64,000 bases of DNA. Source: Gonapodya prolifera JEL478 (lineage: Eukaryota; Monoblepharomycota; Monoblepharidomycetes; Monoblepharidales; Gonapodyaceae). Below the pieces are notes generated by a model. It ran no database searches, was not told the origin of the DNA, and was given only the letters and a program-made list of their open reading frames with translations. Made by a program: the position numbers and the translations under genes. Within the stretch, counting starts at the first letter, position 1. Every line of letters starts with the position of its first letter. Positions 1 to 11,977 of this stretch are shown here, one piece after another. Where the stretch lies: contig KQ965806.1 in NCBI GenBank assembly GCA_001574975.1, forward strand, positions 180,180-244,179, read 5' to 3'.

Positions 1-1000
1 ATGCATACAATCTTTTCTAAAACCATGGGGCAGGTGCATAATCTCGCTTCTCAATGAGATGTCAGGACAAGGAGCGGCCAAGAGATCGACGTGTTTTAAA
101 CATTTGGATGCCCTCCAGCTTCTTTAATGGCCACCATTCTTCTGAAAACCCTAGGTTGAATATTACGTAGATACTCCCTGTCAACGCCAAATCGAATCAT
201 TGTGACAATGCCTGCGCGAGATCCAGCCAGGAAAATGCGAGGGTTACATTTCAAAAGTGGCGAGTATGGGAGCTCCGGCGCCCCTGGGGTCTCCGGTGAA
301 TTAAGGCTGGATTGATGATACATTGTCCTTTTCTTTCAGCCTCGTAATGCGCAGAAGGGTGTGACATCGGTCAACCGCCACCATTAACGTCACCGTACTT
401 GGTCCGTTACCCGGTGAACAACTGGATGCAGGAGCCGAACGTCAAACTAAAAGCGCAGTCAAACCACCAGACTGCGCAAATGTGTTTTCGTCACAGAACA
501 GAAAACATCCTAAACAACTGCCGCTATTCGAGTTCTCGGCAATCAAATCACCGCCTCCACCGATCATTAGCGGCCCTCCAAAGGGAGAGCCACCTGCACT
601 GGGGACGGGCGAAACGAGCAAGAGCAGAGTGGGTGAAATTCCCGGTAGCGTGGTGTCTTATGAGTGTGTCCGAGCAGCCCCAATGCTCGCTGCTAGATCT
701 GGTGTGCAAGGCGGAGGGTGACGCAGCCCCCGAGTTGGCCATCTCTTGTCCAGTCGCGGCTCGAGTTGCCTCCAAAAAGTAAACAAGAGAATACATGAGC
801 GCAGAATGGAGTGGTTGTACTTGGCAGGTTGGACGTGTGAAGTGGGACCACAAGCAACCTTTCGGTGTCACCTGTCACCACGAAGGCAAAGTGCGGACCA
901 TGATCTGGACGGCGCCAAGTCTGCACGGGCAGCGCGGCGCGTCAAAATTTGTAGTGTGCGTACGTGGGGCCTGGAATTATAACGGCGGGTTTGGCTACTA
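1..1000. other. no recognisable gene
   Basis: I see no conserved domain, tRNA-like fold or repeat here. Several short overlapping open frames exist on both strands but none has a recognisable motif, and their amino-acid composition is that of random GC-rich sequence. Confidence 0.5.
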
Positions 1001-1134
1001 GCCGAGACTTCTTAAAATTTTCGCTTTATATTATGTATATAGGGGCTTACTTTCTCTCGAATGGCAGTAGGGACAAGCCTTAAAATAAAACTCATATTAC
1101 GAGGTATCTCAAAGGTTAGAGCTGAGTCGAACTC

Positions 1135-1929
1135 ACTCATGAGCGTCCGTCCGAAACCGCTGGATTCACCCACGGCACAAACAACAGAACGTCCAGTCCC
1201 TTCAACAACCTTCGATCCTGAAAGAATGAATGGATCCCCTGGTGCCTGCCACGGTGCCGACGTTCCCGTCTCCTCCATGTTGTGACCTGGCCGATGATCC
1301 CACGCGGGTCCCTTCGGTACAGTCTTCCTGACGGCCTCTGCTTCTCCCGTGGTCGCACTTTCGTCACACCGCACATTGGACCCGCTCACGAGCACGCCGT
1401 CCGCCGCAGGTACGTCCCACGGTTCGATGACAACAACCAAGAGCACGGACTTCAACGCTAGAAATTTGTCATGAGCTCTCGCCCACATAACTGCCCACAG
1501 AGACTTTGGTCTCGCCTGCGGAATTGCGTTCGACCCAAAAACGCGACTTCGCAGCGCCCGTTTGTCGGCGGTCCTTACCCCTTCATCACGCCGACGAGCG
1601 TCCCCTCCCGCAGCGACGGGTCGAGCGGTGGGTGCGGTGGATTCCCTCGTCTCCGCAAGGGGCGAAGCGGATGATCCTTGCCAACCAACGCCCCTGCCAA
1701 GATCCACATCAACAGAGGCGCACAGCCCATCAACGCCGCCCAACGACGCGAGCTGCTGAGACGCCTTTGGGTCGAACAACAGCTCCAGAGTTTGCTGAGT
1801 CAAAGCGAATGATGTCCCGTTCCCGGTAGGCTTCCACCAGCGACGATGCGGCCGAGAGCGCGAGCAAGGCCCGCGAAGCGTCGGTGTCCGCCATCGGAGG
1901 CGTGGAGCGTGTGGAGAGTGGCAGTCCAA
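1135..1929 (-). pseudogene. Calcium P-type ATPase (PMC1/PMCA type), N-terminal part, displaced
   Basis: The minus-strand frame reads like the N-terminal third of a fungal vacuolar/plasma-membrane Ca2+-ATPase. In order it shows a segment like 'LELLFDPK...LGGVDGL' (N-terminal regulatory region), 'VFGSNAIPQ..KSLW' and 'DKFLAL' (start of the cation-ATPase N domain), then 'ADGVLVSG.NV.CDESATTGE' and 'DPFILSGSKV.EG.GRSVV' of the actuator domain, ending at 'GRTLMS' near 1135. About 100 residues that should hold the first two membrane helices and the start of the actuator are missing between 'DKFLAL' and 'EPWDVPAADG'. Family members continue directly into 'TPLQ...IAKLGG', and exactly that continuation is found on the opposite strand from about 4105. 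It therefore looks like one half of a broken gene. A working short product is unlikely. Confidence 0.75.
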
Positions 1930-2047
1930 GGGAACAGTGAATAAACAGCAAAGCCGGTGGATAATCTATATGTGGAAGGAGAGGGCATCTCTCACTCCCG
2001 TATCTGGCAACACTCCCGTCGATTTGGGGGGCATGCGTTTTCCACAA

Positions 2048-2690
2048 CCCGATGCATCCCGGCGGTGGATATCATCGGCCTCCTTATGTATACCACATGC
2101 TCCACTATGAATTACGGAATTCATTCAGGGTTTTAAGGTGGCAGCATCTTCGAAGGTCATTGCACGCCATTGGTGATTGGTGGAGATGAGTTCTCTTCCG
2201 GACGAACTCAAATGATGTGTCTTTCGAGGGCAAATGCAGGACAAAGGCGCAAAACCTCGACGAGCTGCTTCCCGTATCCTTCGTTAGCTACGGATTTCAT
2301 GGTGGATCCAATCTTTGAAATTTCACGACAATGCTTTTCTTTGTTGGGCACGGCGTCGGTCGGATGACAATTATGAAGTTCAGACAGTAACGCTCATGAG
2401 ACGTTAGATATGGCACAGGGTGAGTCGCACGGCTCACGAAAAACGGCTCTTCAATAGATTCTTCTTTGCAAGTCAGGTGGGAAGGAGTCGTTGAATTTTG
2501 CACGTTTCATCGACCTCTCCTTCAACGTACGAACTGAAGGGCCACGCGCACCAGCTCTGAGTACAGACGAAAACGACTTCAGCACGACACATAATCTGTT
2601 TGTTCCAATATTCCCACTGGTGTTCTGGCATCTATGTGACACACGGTGCATCAGGTGACAGTGACCAAAGTCCAAACATTAAACTCCATT
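2048..2690. other. intergenic, nothing recognised
   Basis: This stretch lies between the displaced ATPase N-terminal half and the F-box gene. I see no conserved coding signal or structured RNA. Confidence 0.4.
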
Positions 2691-2699
2691 TTCACATCT

Positions 2700-3949
2700 C
2701 CCCTTCATTTTCCATTATTATTCCTTTCCTTTTCAATTCAATCCGATTTCCTACCTCTCGCCACTCACGCTTTCCCTCATCGACGCTCCCGCAACCCGTC
2801 GCCCACACCTCCTCACCCTCCCCATCGAAGTTCTGCACACCATCTTCTCCCACCTGGCGATGGACACGCTGGCAAACATATGTCTTACCTGCCGGGCCAC
2901 CGGCCGAATTGTCGCAACGATCCCGTCACGGTCTCGATACGACATTCGGCTGGAGAAGGAGCCATACACTTACGCGTAAGGCTCGTCGGAGGAGTTGGGA
3001 TCGGGGATAAAACGGTCCATGACCATGCTGCAGCGGTGGATGTACAGCGGCAACGCTCAAGCGCTTGCATCGGGCGTGGTGTCGGTGGCACTCCATCGTG
3101 AACACACGCCCATCGACGTGACCATTATCGTCCGCATTCTGGACACCGTTCACCTCGCTCCAGGAAGCGTCTTTTGTCGGGTGCCTGGAGTCCGGACGAG
3201 TCTTTGTCGCATTAGCAGCCCAGGATGGACGTTTTTGCAATGGACGTCGCGAAGCTTGAAGCGGTTAGACCTTTCGGACAGCCAAGGGACGACGAAGCGA
3301 CTTGCGAAAAGACCTCTTCATTCTGGGGATGCTCTTGGACGCCGAGCCTCGGATGGAACCTTCCAGGTCTTGACCCTCTCCTCACCTTTGAGTCAAGTTT
3401 CGTGATCTTCTTCAAACAGCGCCGTCACGCTTAGCCGCGGCTTACCCCAACCTGTGCATATCGTGTCATAATCAGCCGGCACATTCATGAAGTCGAGACA
3501 GACGCTGCATATATTGCAGTGAGCCGGACTTGTGTAAACGGTGCCTATCTTACATTTACATCGGACTGTACGAACGTGCGACCGGCGGATTCCACTGTAG
3601 CAACCAGTGTGGTGTGCTTGTAAAACTCTGTGACACGTGTCGCGCAAGTTTTGGGTGGAAGTACTGCGTGTGGCAAGGTAGCAGTACCATGGCGCAGTGG
3701 CTTCCACAGCCGTATTGTGAAACTGATTCATGCCCCAACTGCCAGGCGACCTGCGCCGGCTGTGGGGGCGATTTTGCGTTGTGCAGGCGCCACAGCACCC
3801 CGTGCAAGTGCGAAGATGTGTGTCCGGACTGCTATGAGAATGCGAGGTGTGAAGTATGTAACACGCCTCTATCCATCGAGCCGGAGGCAGGTGGCCGCCG
3901 GGACAGAGTGGACTCGGGCGGCTCGGCCTGTGCTAGGGGAGATACATGA
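2700..3949 (+). CDS. F-box protein with C-terminal Cys-rich region (possibly decayed)
   Basis: From about 2815 one frame reads 'LPIEVLHTIFSHL...LANICLTCRATGRI', a clear F-box (the Skp1-binding module of SCF ubiquitin ligases). No in-frame ATG precedes it, so an upstream exon is needed or the start is lost. After a likely intron at 2978 (GTAAGG) the middle part has 'SLKRLDLSD', weakly like a leucine-rich repeat. From about 3400 a Cys-rich region follows: 'NLCISCHNQPAH', then 'RCIYCSEPDLCKRC' and a series of CxxC pairs up to about 3870, which could form zinc-binding folds. An in-frame TGA at 3488-3490 separates the first Cys pair from the rest although the frame otherwise continues. The gene lies inside the segment that appears inverted relative to the ATPase halves. 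Function beyond a probable substrate-adaptor role is unknown. It may be a pseudogene. Confidence 0.45.
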
Positions 3950-4079
3950 GAACGGAAGATGAAGGGACGTGAGTTACCCGCACATTGTTATCGCCAACTT
4001 TATCGTCCGCATTATGTAACGATTAACGACTCCTCGTTCCAAAATCCACAAGACCGCTGCAAGCCAAACTTCACGAGTA

Positions 4080-5960
4080 TGTACCCGCCTTCTTTCCCTG
4101 CATCTGTTATGTCGACCCACACTCCCCTTCAAAACCCAAGCCCTGCCGACTACATCGCCAAACTCGGCGGCATCGCAGCCTTTGTCATTCTCATTGTACT
4201 GCTAGCAAAGTACATCATCGTGACGACTGTGACTAATGAATTCGGACCGGACTGCGACACACATGCTGTGAGTCTGTTCTTTTCGGTGACAAATTGCCGA
4301 TGTACAACGTTGCTTGACGGAACGACGACGCAATCACTAGTGCCCGAGCGAGGCCCTGTCCCGCTTTGCCAAGATGCTTGTCACATCTGTCGCGATCATT
4401 GTTGTTGCTATTCCCGAGGGAATACCCCTCGCCGTCTCGCTTGCTCTCATGTATGGAACAATCCGCATGTGAGCGTTGTAGTGGTCCCGTCCCCGGCTCG
4501 AACCTTGACAAATCCCTTGTCTCCAGCATCAAGACAGCAACTTCGTCCGTGTCCTCGCGTCGTGCGAGACTATGGGCGGCGCAACGACACCGTGCAGTGA
4601 CAAGACAGGAACACTCACCGAGAACCGGATGACGGTCGTCACGGGCGCGTTGGTGCCGAAACTCCATTTGGAAAGTGCGGAAAGTGGAGTGAACGCCCCG
4701 GTGGAACAAACCTTGCCGTCATATTTGGCGACGTTGCAGAAAAGAGTGCAGGCAGACAGAAGCTGGCGCGCATCCTTGGCGAAGTCGAAAACGAGGGTTG
4801 GAGCACGAAGAGCCTTGGAGAGAAAAGAACAAGAGAGCAAGATGGGAGTTGACGAAGAGCTCGCGAGCGGGAAGTCGGAGAGTGTCACAGAGGAGGAAGT
4901 GGCTGGATCTGAAGAAATGTTCGAGGAAGTACAAAAGGGTCAGGCTCTTCTCACTGTCGTGGGGATTCAAGACCCCGTGCGCAAAGGGTGTACTGGAAGC
5001 AGTCGAGATGTGCAAGGGGGCGGGAGTCGATGTTCGAATGGTGGGTTGCCCTCCAATATCGAAGCCCTCAGTCTCCGTTCTCATCCAACGTTCGCCAAAT
5101 CAGGTCACAGGCGACCACCTTCTCACCGCTCAAGCAATTGCGCGCGAATGTGGAATCCTTACCCCCGATGGCGTTGTTATGGAAGGCCCTCGGTTCCGAC
5201 AGCTTTCTCCTTCGGAGATGCGAGAGATACTGCCCAAGCTCCAAGTATTGGCATGATCAAGTCCCATTGATAAGCTACTTTTGGTAAAGACGCTGAAGGA
5301 GATGGGCGAAACGGCCGCTGTGACCGGCGATGGTAAGTGTGGAATGGTGCGCCAAAACACAGATGCTTTTGTTGACATAACATAGTCCGCTCTGCTTTCA
5401 TCCATTGGAACCAATGACGGGCCCGCTCTCAAAGCTGCCGACGTGAGCTTCAGTGACTCATAAAGAAATCGTTTTACTTCACGCCGGAAAGTTGAAGATC
5501 TTGCGGTCGACGGGTATGGGAATTTCTGGAACCGAGGTCGCTAAGGAAGCCTCGGCAATCGTTTTAATGGACGGCAGTGAGTCTTGTGGAGATTCTATCT
5601 TTTCACGATGGTGTATTCCAAAGCTGATGTCCTTTTTTGTGTACTTTTCATTACAATTAGACTTCGCGTCTATCGTGAAAGCCATCATGGTGGGTCAACT
5701 GTAACTTGGCGACACTGAACGACAGTACTAACTCCATTTTGCAGTGGGGTCGATCAATCAATGCGGCAGTTAAAAAATTCCTCCAGTTCCAGGTCACCGT
5801 TAACATCACCGCGGTGGCCATTTCTTTCGTATCGGGAGTCGTCGATCGGAGAAATGTCGTTTCGGGAACCCCATTGGCTCGCACAAATGTTCGGATGACC
5901 TCGTGTGGAATGCCACGCTCTTTGAGTCATCGCTCGCATTGAGCACCCGAATCTCCTCCA
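4080..5960 (+). pseudogene. Calcium P-type ATPase (PMC1/PMCA type), catalytic part, damaged
   Basis: Starting near 4105 with 'THTPLQNPS' and 'IAKLGGIAAFVILIVLL' (third membrane helix), the plus strand carries helix 4 with the ion-site motif 'VAIPEGIPLAVSLALMYGT' (about 4400-4450), the phosphorylation motif '[13 protein letters not shown]' (about 4592-4630), nucleotide-domain remnants, '[19 protein letters not shown]', the hinge 'TGDG..NDGPALKAADV' (about 5325-5445) and 'SGTEVAKEASAIVLMD', ending after 'WGRSINAAVKKFLQFQVTVNI'. Several introns splice cleanly (5041-5105; GTAAGT at about 5333; before 5660). Damage: a one-base frameshift near 4990, a TGA at 5254-5256 where the frame otherwise continues, a phase problem at the intron after helix 4, NDG for the usual NDA, and loss of the last membrane helices after about 5850. 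The N-terminal half lies on the other strand at 1135-1929. Confidence 0.8.
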
Positions 5961-6395
5961 AAGAATGTAATTGCTTTTGTCGGCGTGCCAAAGTGGACCA
6001 GCATTCGCGACATTTTGATACCTTGCCCCCAACCTGGAAGGAGGAACCATGCGCCCTGAAGACGCCCCCCGGAGTCCACTGCGCATATCTGAGTGTCGTC
6101 TCAGCGAGCGGGTTTCCAGTAAATGTCACAACGTGGTTGCTCGATTGCATGGTTCCTGCCCACTGAGACACCATGTAAAAAAGAGAATCAAATTGGCCTA
6201 CCCGACAACTAAGGGGGTAATGGTCAAATTCATATGTATATGCTTTGGGAGTCACCTTGGTACGTAGTGAATAAGTTCCAAATAGGGTAATTGCATATAT
6301 ACAAGATAGTGGCAGCTCTACAATCTAGGAACCAGGAGCCATTACCGCTGCTGAAGACTCCTGGGGGACCTGGATCCACCTTGACCCAGATCCCT
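5961..6395. other. intergenic, nothing recognised
   Basis: This short stretch lies between the broken end of the ATPase relic and the 3' end of the mitochondrial RNA polymerase gene. No trace of the missing ATPase C-terminus was recognised. Confidence 0.4.
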
Positions 6396-9300
6396 TCAGT
6401 GGAAAAAGTAGGGGCTGCCCATAACAGCACGAACGTCAAAGTCACCTCGTTTCGGGAGTTCGGGAAATAAGCGCTTGATGTCCACCCAAACTAGAACCGC
6501 TCTCGCTCCGACCTTGTAGCTATTAAGATTTCGCTTTGACATCGCACGTCCCTTCTTGCCATACCGACTCTTCACTTCAATGATCGCGTCCAAATCGCCA
6601 TCGTCAGCAAGCATCCTAGAGGCGGTGGCTACTTCACGCTCCGCTTCCAATTTGAGCACCTTCTCCCACATCACCTTCGATGTTTTAAGAGGCAAAGTCA
6701 CGCGGACGGGGAGCTTGTTGTTTCCAAACCTCTCCAACAATTCGTCTCGCAGCTTTTCCATGATGCCCTTGCCATCCGGCCCGGTACTGTGTAGCCTCAC
6801 GAACTCCTCCCTTAGAACTCTTCCAAGTTCGTCTACATCGGCCGCATGTGTCCAAAACGAGTCATGTACAGCCGCAAAGGTCAGTCCAAGTGCCTTCATG
6901 TGCAACGCCGTAAGCATCATGTGCGTCGCGTCCAGACTGTGTATGAAATTGGGGGGGAATGCGCTCGACTGCTTTTGATGGTTTGTTGAACCCTGTAATG
7001 TGGGATCTGCAATAACGAGTCTTTGGTAACGTGTCGTAATCGAGCGCATGGGAAATTTACGGTACGGTTGCACGACAGGGAGGCCAAGCGGGGTTGTCCA
7101 AACCAACATCGTGTTTCGTTGAATAGCCGGTGGCAATTCAAAACCTCGTTTCTTCACGCCGGACTTGGTCTTCTTCGTCTTGGCCTCTTTCGTGCTGGAT
7201 TCCTTCACTGCTGAATCCGTAACAGAAGAGGAGACATCATCCTGTCCAGTGATATCGTGATCCAACAATCCGTCATGTAAATTGTCACGAGATGCCTCTT
7301 GTCCAACAAGCTTTCCTTCAAAAGCATCAGTTTTGGCATCGTTTTCGTCATCTTCGGTCATCCTCAAGTCTTCCAGCTCTGTCGTCTCCACCCCGTTCCC
7401 CTCAATCTTGCCACCCTTCACGATGCCCATCTCCTCCAAGACATCTGTGATGATCAATCCCCTTGGATCGATGTGTCTCGAGTCAGCACTGGAACACACA
7501 ATACGAGCAATGTCGTTTAACCATTGTTGAATCGCCCTTGCGCCGCTGAACATCTCCGCCACCGCGCGGTTTGTCAAGATAGCGAGATAACTTGCACACT
7601 GGAATATTTGTCTATCGTCCATGACGTGCTCTCCGGCAGTTCTTGATTCGACTAAACGGGCTGAAATCTGCTCCCGCGCCCCAATGAATGTCACTCCATA
7701 GCTTTGTGTCATCACAGTTTGCTTCACAAGTGCCCGCGTCACTTTTCCCTGAGCCATCCGAGCGATTGCGTTCCCCGCGGAGGCGTCCTCGTCCACGATT
7801 CTTCCAACGATCTTGGCAACACCGGTATAAACATCACCTGGTTTCTCCCGAGGCACCAAGTTCACCTCGAAAGCACCTTCTGAATCACCTCCCAAGGCAG
7901 CGTAATGCTGCATTCCATTGCAGGAGCCATCCATCTGTACTGGCAAACCGCTTTCATACTTTTCAGGACCTTCAGGGTGTTCCATCGCCCTTGCGACTTC
8001 ATGACAAACCGCCAAGCACTGGTATGGCGAGTCCGCCTTTTTCCACCATCCATTCCCACCCAATGGATTTCTCGCAGAGTCTAGCACGTCGTTTATCCTT
8101 TCCTCTGTCCACTTGACACGATCCTCGAACGACGCCTTATCGAACCCATATGTGTTTGCAAGGTGCACTTTGAGCCAAAACCAGCCACGATCTCCGAGTG
8201 GTTTACGCAGATCGAACCGCAACAAACTCCGACTCAAATCGTTTCCGATATGGTTCAGATTCGGTGGGACGGGGTACGCACGCCCACGGAAGTCGATGTG
8301 GTGGGGGAACCAGATCGGCCTCCCTGCCATTGCTGCCGCCAAGACCACTTTGAGTCCAGCGTCACATCGCCTTGAGTACCGCTCACGCTCATCCTTGAGC
8401 CATTTGGCCCTTGCGGCTGCAATTATCGCAAAATCCCTGATCTCCTCCCGCCCAACTTCGCCCTTGGCCCGACGTTCCTTCCATGCCTTCATACCATTGG
8501 AAAGTGCAGGTGGCGGGATGCGTCGCTCCATGGCAGCCGGTGGCATATCCCCCAAGGAGACTCCGGAATTCCACAGCTCAATCACGGTAGGGAGTACGAC
8601 GTCGTTGACGCGCCACGGGATCGAACCCAGNNNNNNNNNNNNNNNNNNNNNNNNNNNNNNNNNNNNNNNNNNNNNNNNNNNNNNNNNNNNNNNNNNNNNN
8701 NNNNNNNNNNNNNNNNNNNNNNNNNNNNNNNNNNNNNNNNNNNNNNNNNNNNNNNNNNNNNNNNNNNNNNNNNNNNNNTTGACGCGCCACGGGATCGAAC
8801 CCAGATACGACAGGGCGGAGAAAAGGTGCGTCAGGTGTTGCCGTGAGTCGGCGGCCCGAAGGTACGCTAGCTGAGACGGAGCCGTTGGAGTAAAGTGCAT
8901 GATTCGAGCTGGGCGAGTGAAAGGGAGGTGTTGATTGGAAGGAAGAGGAGGGCGAGGTGGAGTCAAAAATTTGACGTCGTCGGGTATCACTACGTGTGGC
9001 GGGATAATACTCACCACCTCTACCGTAATACGGTCCCGACCTCTCGCCTACACCCGCCCAGTTCCTGGGCTGGCAAATCATTGGCAAGTAACTCGCTTCC
9101 ATCCCAGCCAAGGAAGCATTGGCCCATTCCCTGACCTCTTCCCTGGCTTCCACAACGCCAATAAGCCGGCTCTGAATGAGAGAGTCGCCACGGTTGTCGA
9201 GAACCTTCTTATAGGAAAATGCAAATGGTTGGATAGTGGAGTCTTTTGATGGGAGTCGTGCAGTGGCAATGAGCGCGTCCAGAAGGAACGCACCGACGCG

Positions 9301-11759
9301 GGCAGCGAGTGGCAGGGTCCAGTTCGGAAGCCATGGCATGTCAAACTTTTCCCCTGCGACCGCAGCCTGAGCAGTGGAGGGCAGCTGGATCAATATTTCC
9401 CACGGTGAAAGGGGAGGAGATCAAACCTACATGTGCCTTGCTGAGCAACCCCTCCACCCTCTCCCACATTCCTCCCGAAATTGCTTTCTTCATAATGACT
9501 TCGGACGGTACACCATTACTTGCGGTGTCTGGTTCACCGTCAGGTTCTGCATCGCTTTGGCGAAGCTTCTTAAGCTTCGCCTGCAATCGGGCATTCTCGT
9601 ACGTATCGACACACTTCGCAAGGTACTCGCGATGCACCGACCGACCGATCACTCCCGCAAGATGGTTGTATGGCGCTGAGAGGGGTGCGTTGTCCGAGGA
9701 AGACGCCGGAGCGTCTGCATTCTCGGCCGACAAATCCTGGATGCCGGATATGGGTACGGTCGTGGCGGGAGACGTGAGGACCTTGAAGATCCCAGCAATG
9801 TCAGGGCGAGTTCAGGAAATACCGAGCCGACATATTGATTCACCTTGAGAGTTTCGATAATGGCCACGTACGCGGCCTCTTCCGCTCCGATCCACTTCAC
9901 TAATGCGCGCACTTCATCGTCGTGTGGCATATCCTGCATCTGCACATCCGCGTCGTCGTTCATTTCGGCGGACACATTCTCCGCCCTTCCCTCCTGGCTT
10001 AGCTTTTCGTCCCCACGAATCCACTCAGCGATGCCGTGGGACCATTCCCACCCGGCCCATTTTCCTTTTCCAGAGGAAGCGACTCTCCCCCCTGGATGGT
10101 GCAGTGCGATGCGCTGGGATCGGGCCAGGGACGAGATCTGTGAGAGACGGTCCAGCACGAATTGTAGAGACATTGAGTTGAGTGGCTCGTTGGGAGAGGT
10201 GTTCGGCTGTTGAGAAGACGGTGGGGTGGAAATGTAAGATGTGGCGGTGGATGTAGTGGTAGGGGTAGCGCTAGTGGTGTCGTTGGAGTTCGGAGTGGAT
10301 GTGTCTGCTGTCCGAGGAAGCAACCGCATTACACGATGGAGCATTGTCAATGTCGGGGACTGCAAAGTGTAGAGTATTCTGTCAGAGACCGAAACATAAA
10401 GAAGAAAAATACTACATTAACAGATGCAAGACGAGTGCCTTACGCTCATCTTCGAGTCCTGCTTGGAAGCCATGCACCACAATTCTAGATTTGGTGATTG
10501 ATACTCCGTGAACTCACCGTGGCCGATCCGATCTCCACTTTACTTAACCACGACTCGTCGTCGTTTGCTGGGCCAAAATCTTGCTCCGAATCTTTAAAGA
10601 GCATTTCAAGGGCCTTGTCCGGGTCCACTCGAGCAGTCTCGAACAGCTCGTGATAGTACGTTCTGGCCTCGTCGGGCACCGAAGGTGGGACTTGGAAGGG
10701 TAGGGCTCTGAAGGAGACACGCGGCGGGAGCGTATCTTCGTTAAAAGCAGCCAGGGAGGCGAGTGCGCGAGAGATGGCGTCGCGGCCGTCGGGGACTTCG
10801 GGTTGGACTGATTCTGTTGTGCTGGAAGATAAAGTTGTGTTGGACGAGGGTGGGGTGCGGGTTGTGAGGAAGGATGGCCCTTGGATCCAGGCGGCCTCGG
10901 CTTCAGCGAGTAGGGCGACTGCGCGGGGGTCGGTGTCCACAGCGCGTTTGACGTCCTCGGGGTTTGTTCTCCGGAGTCGAGCGAGGGTTTGTGACGCGAG
11001 GATGAAGGGGTGTTCCGAAGGGTTCGCAGGGGGAACCGCGTACGGGTCAGTGGCGTGTAGTAGGTGAGCGTGCATGAGTGCGAGTTGGTGTTGGAATATG
11101 GCCAGGGAAAGCGGTGCAATGGAGGACTGGGGTGAATTTACTGAGAATGATGCGGAAGGATGTGGGGGTGGGGAGAGGTCCGGGGAGGGGACAAGCTGAT
11201 CTTCTTGATGAAGGGGGAATGCGGTGTATTCATGCAAATCGTCCAAGATGATGGGGTTCCGGTTTCTCGAGATGGACCATAGCTGAGGCGGAATCGAGGC
11301 GGAATTTCCAAAGAGCTCCGATTCAATGAGATCGCCCAGGTCGTCATATGCGATGGACTGGGCTAATTGTGAGCGAGTCCGTGAGGGGTGTTGTGGTGGT
11401 GAACGAGGTGAGTCCATGAGTCTCGGTGCCTGCTCTTTCCGAGTACTCGTACTAAACGTTCGCAGTGGCATCGATTGGTTCAGCAGCAGTTGGCGTTGTT
11501 GCTGTGTGTTTTTCAGGGGCTTTCGAGTCGACGTGTCCACCGATCCACCTTGACCACCTGCGTTGCCGACACTCTCCATTGTCCAAAATTGTCTACATCC
11601 TCGTCTCGCTGCTGTACGCTTTTCTCTCACAGCTTTCTCGCCATCCTGCGATGTCTTCTCTCCACTGCCAGGGCAACCCGCACTCCCGAGTCCCCGAGAT
11701 GCTCCCACACTCCCCGCTCTCCTCGCCGCACGGACTCCCACTGCTACTCCTCGCTGCAT
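6396..11759 (-). CDS. RPO41: Mitochondrial DNA-directed RNA polymerase, nuclear encoded
   Basis: This single-subunit T7-like polymerase transcribes the mitochondrial genome. Coding segments join well as 11759-10518, 10359-9844, 9781-9404, 9366-9015 and 8908-6396; all introns are GT-AG and phase-consistent. The N-terminus is Arg/Ser rich with 'MPLRTFSTSTRK', like a mitochondrial presequence. The N-terminal domain has 'GRSVHREYLA' and 'LPMICQPRNW'. The catalytic part has 'DGSCNGMQHYAALGGD' (motif A aspartate), 'KQTVMTQSYG' (motif B), 'HSLDATHMM' and 'VHDSFWTHA' (motif C aspartate), then ends 'FDVRAVMGSPYFFH', close to the usual C-terminus. A run of N at 8631-8778 interrupts the assembly but not the frame. 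A roughly 100-residue acidic, Ser/Lys-rich insert precedes 'VWTTPLGLPVVQPY'. The start chosen is the most upstream Met of the open frame; a downstream Met is possible. Confidence 0.93.
8605..8804. repeat. 26-bp direct repeat flanking a 148-N gap
   Basis: The same 26 bases (beginning ttgacgcgcc, ending gaacccag) lie immediately before the N run (8605-8630) and immediately after it (8779-8804). Dropping the N block and one copy leaves an uninterrupted polymerase reading frame (LGSIPWRV followed by NDVVLP), so the gap is most likely an unmerged contig overlap. Confidence 0.85.
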
Positions 11760-11977
11760 CGTTGCCGCGTCGATTCAGTCCTACACAAACGGTTTGTGTT
11801 TCAGAGTTTTTCTCTCTGCAGAACCCTGGGCCGCAGCTGGCAAGTGAATCCGGTGACTCCACTAAATACACCATTCAATAACCATAAAAAGCATAAGCAT
11901 TAGATTGCGCCATTCATTCTTCAGCTGCTACACTACTACACCTGCCGCCTGGATAAGTCTTATATATTCAATGATCA

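Noticed and set aside
1012-1135. Coding continuation of the ATPase N-terminal half after 'GRTLMS' (minus strand)
   Set aside because: The frame stays open but has no similarity to the family and begins with a GTGAGT; it looks like intron or breakpoint sequence.
8631-8778. A real 148-base insertion in RPO41
   Set aside because: The flanks are the same 26 bases and the family has no extra residues there; a scaffolding artefact explains it better.
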